A stretch of 64,000 nucleotides of DNA from FEN-1139 sp038207155 (lineage in GTDB: Bacteria > Myxococcota_A > Polyangia > Polyangiales > Polyangiaceae). The stretch spans positions 1 to 64,000 of the forward strand of contig JBBRAB010000020.1 of the NCBI GenBank assembly GCA_038207155.1, given 5' to 3'. Positions 62,733 to 64,000 of this stretch are shown here, piece after piece; position 1 is the stretch's first letter, and each line of letters opens with the position of its first letter. A program made the translations under genes and the position numbers. A model generated the notes under the pieces. That model did no database searches. It worked only from the letters and a program-made list of their open reading frames with translations, and was not told where the DNA came from.

Positions 62733-64000
62733 CTAGCTCGCTTCCTGCGACACCCTCCCCCGCAAGCTCGCGAGCCTGTGCCGGAAGGTGGTTCGCGGTA
62801 ACCCGGAAAGCCGCGCGGCCTCACTGACGTTGCCCCCGGCGCGACGCAGAGCCTCCTCCACATCGCTACTGCCACCTCCAACTGCGCCCGTCAGCGTCTG
62901 CGCCAAGGCAAGCTCGATATCGAGGCGATCGAGTACGACGCTTCGCGTCAAGACTCCCGCGCGATAAAGGACGTTACCCAGCTCGCGGACGTTACCGGGC
63001 CACTCGTGTTCTTCCAGACGAGCCAGCGCCCGCTCGGACAGCAACCGTCGCCCCAACTCGTTTTCGAAGCGCTTTAGCCACATCGTGCCAAGGGCGGCAA
63101 GATCGCTCTTGCGGTGTCGCAGGGGCGGAACGTCAATCACGACCGTTGTCAACCGTTGGAGCAAGTCGAAGCGAAATCGACCCTGGCCGACGCGCTCCTG
63201 AAGCGGCGCCCAGGTTGCCGACACAATCCGCACGTCAACAGACTGTTTCTCGCCGCCGCCCACCGGACGCACCGAGCCTTCCTCAAGAACACGCAACAGT
63301 TTGACCTGCAAAGACAGCGGCAACTCGCCAATTTCATCGAGGAACAACGTCCCGCGATGCGCGAGTTCGAACGCTCCCATGCGGGAGGCCACGGCACCCG
63401 TGAACGCGCCCCGACGATGACCAAAAAGCTCACTGTCGGCTAGATTCTCAGGGATCGTGCCGACGTTCAGCGGATAGTAGTTACCCGTCCGACCGCTGAG
63501 CGTGTGGAGCGCTCTGGCGACGACATCTTTGCCCACCCCAGATTCACCGATCACCAGTACCGGCGCGCGCAGCGGAGCGAGTCGCTCAATCTGATCGACT
63601 AGGCGTCGCATGGGCTCTGAGCCGCCAACGAGCCCCGGAATCAGTCCTTGCTCGGGAACCGGCGACTCGTTGGCGCTCCTGACCACCACAGTCGTCCGCC
63701 CCAGAATGAACGCGCCTTCTTTCTCCGAGAGCTGGGCCACCCGCACTCGCGCGCCGCCCAGCATGATTCCGTTCCTCGACCCAAGATCGACGATCCGAAA
63801 GCCACTCGGTCCACATTCCACCCGGCAGTGCAGCGCGCTCACGGCGCTGTCGCACAGGCGCAAATCAACGGACAGGCCGCTCCCCACTTGGAGTTGCTGC
63901 CCCGGCCGGACACGGCAGCGAGCGCTGCCCCCTGGACCCTCGGCCTCGAGGATCCAACCGTCCTCCCAGGAAGGCAGCGGGATTTCCTCGGTCGCTGAGT
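62733..64000 (-). CDS. FHA-domain sigma54-dependent transcriptional activator (5' end cut by window)
   Basis: The reading frame is open to the right window edge. There is no ATG or GTG between 63887 and 64000 that looks like a start; the GTG at 63887 is an internal valine. The FHA domain (GQQLQVGSGLSVDLRLCDSAVSALHCRVE, RIVDLGSRNG) is followed by the AAA+ sigma54 core: GESGVGKD, RRGAFTGAV (sigma54 contact), FLDEIGE and PRHR-like PPLRHRKSD. A Fis-type helix-turn-helix ends the protein (NVSEAARLSGLPRTTFRHRL). The FHA domain reads a phosphothreonine, probably set by a Ser/Thr kinase. The next gene on the strand is an amidase. Confidence 0.95.
   Translation of the reverse strand, partial: SATEEIPLPSWEDGWILEAEGPGGSARCRVRPGQQLQVGSGLSVDLRLCDSAVSALHCRVECGPSGFRIVDLGSRNGIMLGGARVRVAQLSEKEGAFILGRTTVVVRSANESPVPEQGLIPGLVGGSEPMRRLVDQIERLAPLRAPVLVIGESGVGKDVVARALHTLSGRTGNYYPLNVGTIPENLADSELFGHRRGAFTGAVASRMGAFELAHRGTLFLDEIGELPLSLQVKLLRVLEEGSVRPVGGGEKQSVDVRIVSATWAPLQERVGQGRFRFDLLQRLTTVVIDVPPLRHRKSDLAALGTMWLKRFENELGRRLLSERALARLEEHEWPGNVRELGNVLYRAGVLTRSVVLDRLDIELALAQTLTGAVGGGSSDVEEALRRAGGNVSEAARLSGLPRTTFRHRLASLRGRVSQEAS

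Overview
The window looks like chromosomal core DNA from a high-GC deltaproteobacterium of the Myxococcota, most likely a Polyangia-like lineage. I infer this from several signs seen together: eukaryote-like Ser/Thr kinases with zinc-ribbon or PEGA-like parts, an FHA plus sigma54 activator, Gly/Thr/Ala-rich Cys-repeat lipoproteins, a MopE-like calcium motif, a YlxR-L7Ae fusion, and OmpA proteins with carboxypeptidase-regulatory repeats. I see no prophage, insertion sequence, CRISPR array or rRNA. Four tRNA genes are present. No species can be named from the sequence alone.

Layout. Bases 1-9500: a gene end cut by the window edge, a degenerate ROK protein, a CheX-CheY pair, a bacterial expansin with a suspicious in-frame TGA in its signal peptide, a polysaccharide flippase, a lone ABC ATPase and a large OmpA-type protein. 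9500-17600: the classical rimP-nusA-ylxR-infB-rbfA translation cluster (minus strand), preceded by an intrinsic terminator and a SerA-like dehydrogenase that lacks its catalytic arginine. 17700-32400: a methyltransferase, a PEGA kinase with a membrane partner, an XPB-N-like protein, an HD phosphohydrolase, TerB plus porin, engB, tRNA-Val, two tandem Bor-like lipoproteins and an outer-membrane barrel candidate. 32400-38600: a minus-strand run of thrB, ABC-2 permease, a small membrane protein, xerC and a sulfatase-fold membrane enzyme. 38800-44600: hflX, fabH, typA and an XRE-cupin regulator. 44600-48400: nadB, a patatin and a Tudor-knot-like lipoprotein in one run. 48600-52200: etfBA, tRNA-Pro with its own promoter and terminator, a receiver-XRE regulator and tRNA-Met. 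52300-57100: zinc-ribbon protein, zinc-ribbon kinase, lipoprotein and tatD in one run, then tRNA-Ile2 and an FGE-fold protein. 57200-64000: uvrA, dksA-type protein, an AMIN/Amidase_3 amidase and an FHA-sigma54 activator that runs off the right edge.

Most genes are housekeeping: translation, ribosome maturation, GTPases, NAD synthesis, electron transfer and DNA repair. The less ordinary parts are envelope and signalling genes. No single obviously new multi-gene system stands out. The best candidates for a second look are the Tudor-knot lipoprotein behind patatin and nadB, the tandem Bor-like lipoproteins, the PEGA kinase with its membrane partner, the Cys-repeat expansin with the TGA, and the several proteins whose family-defining catalytic residue is missing.
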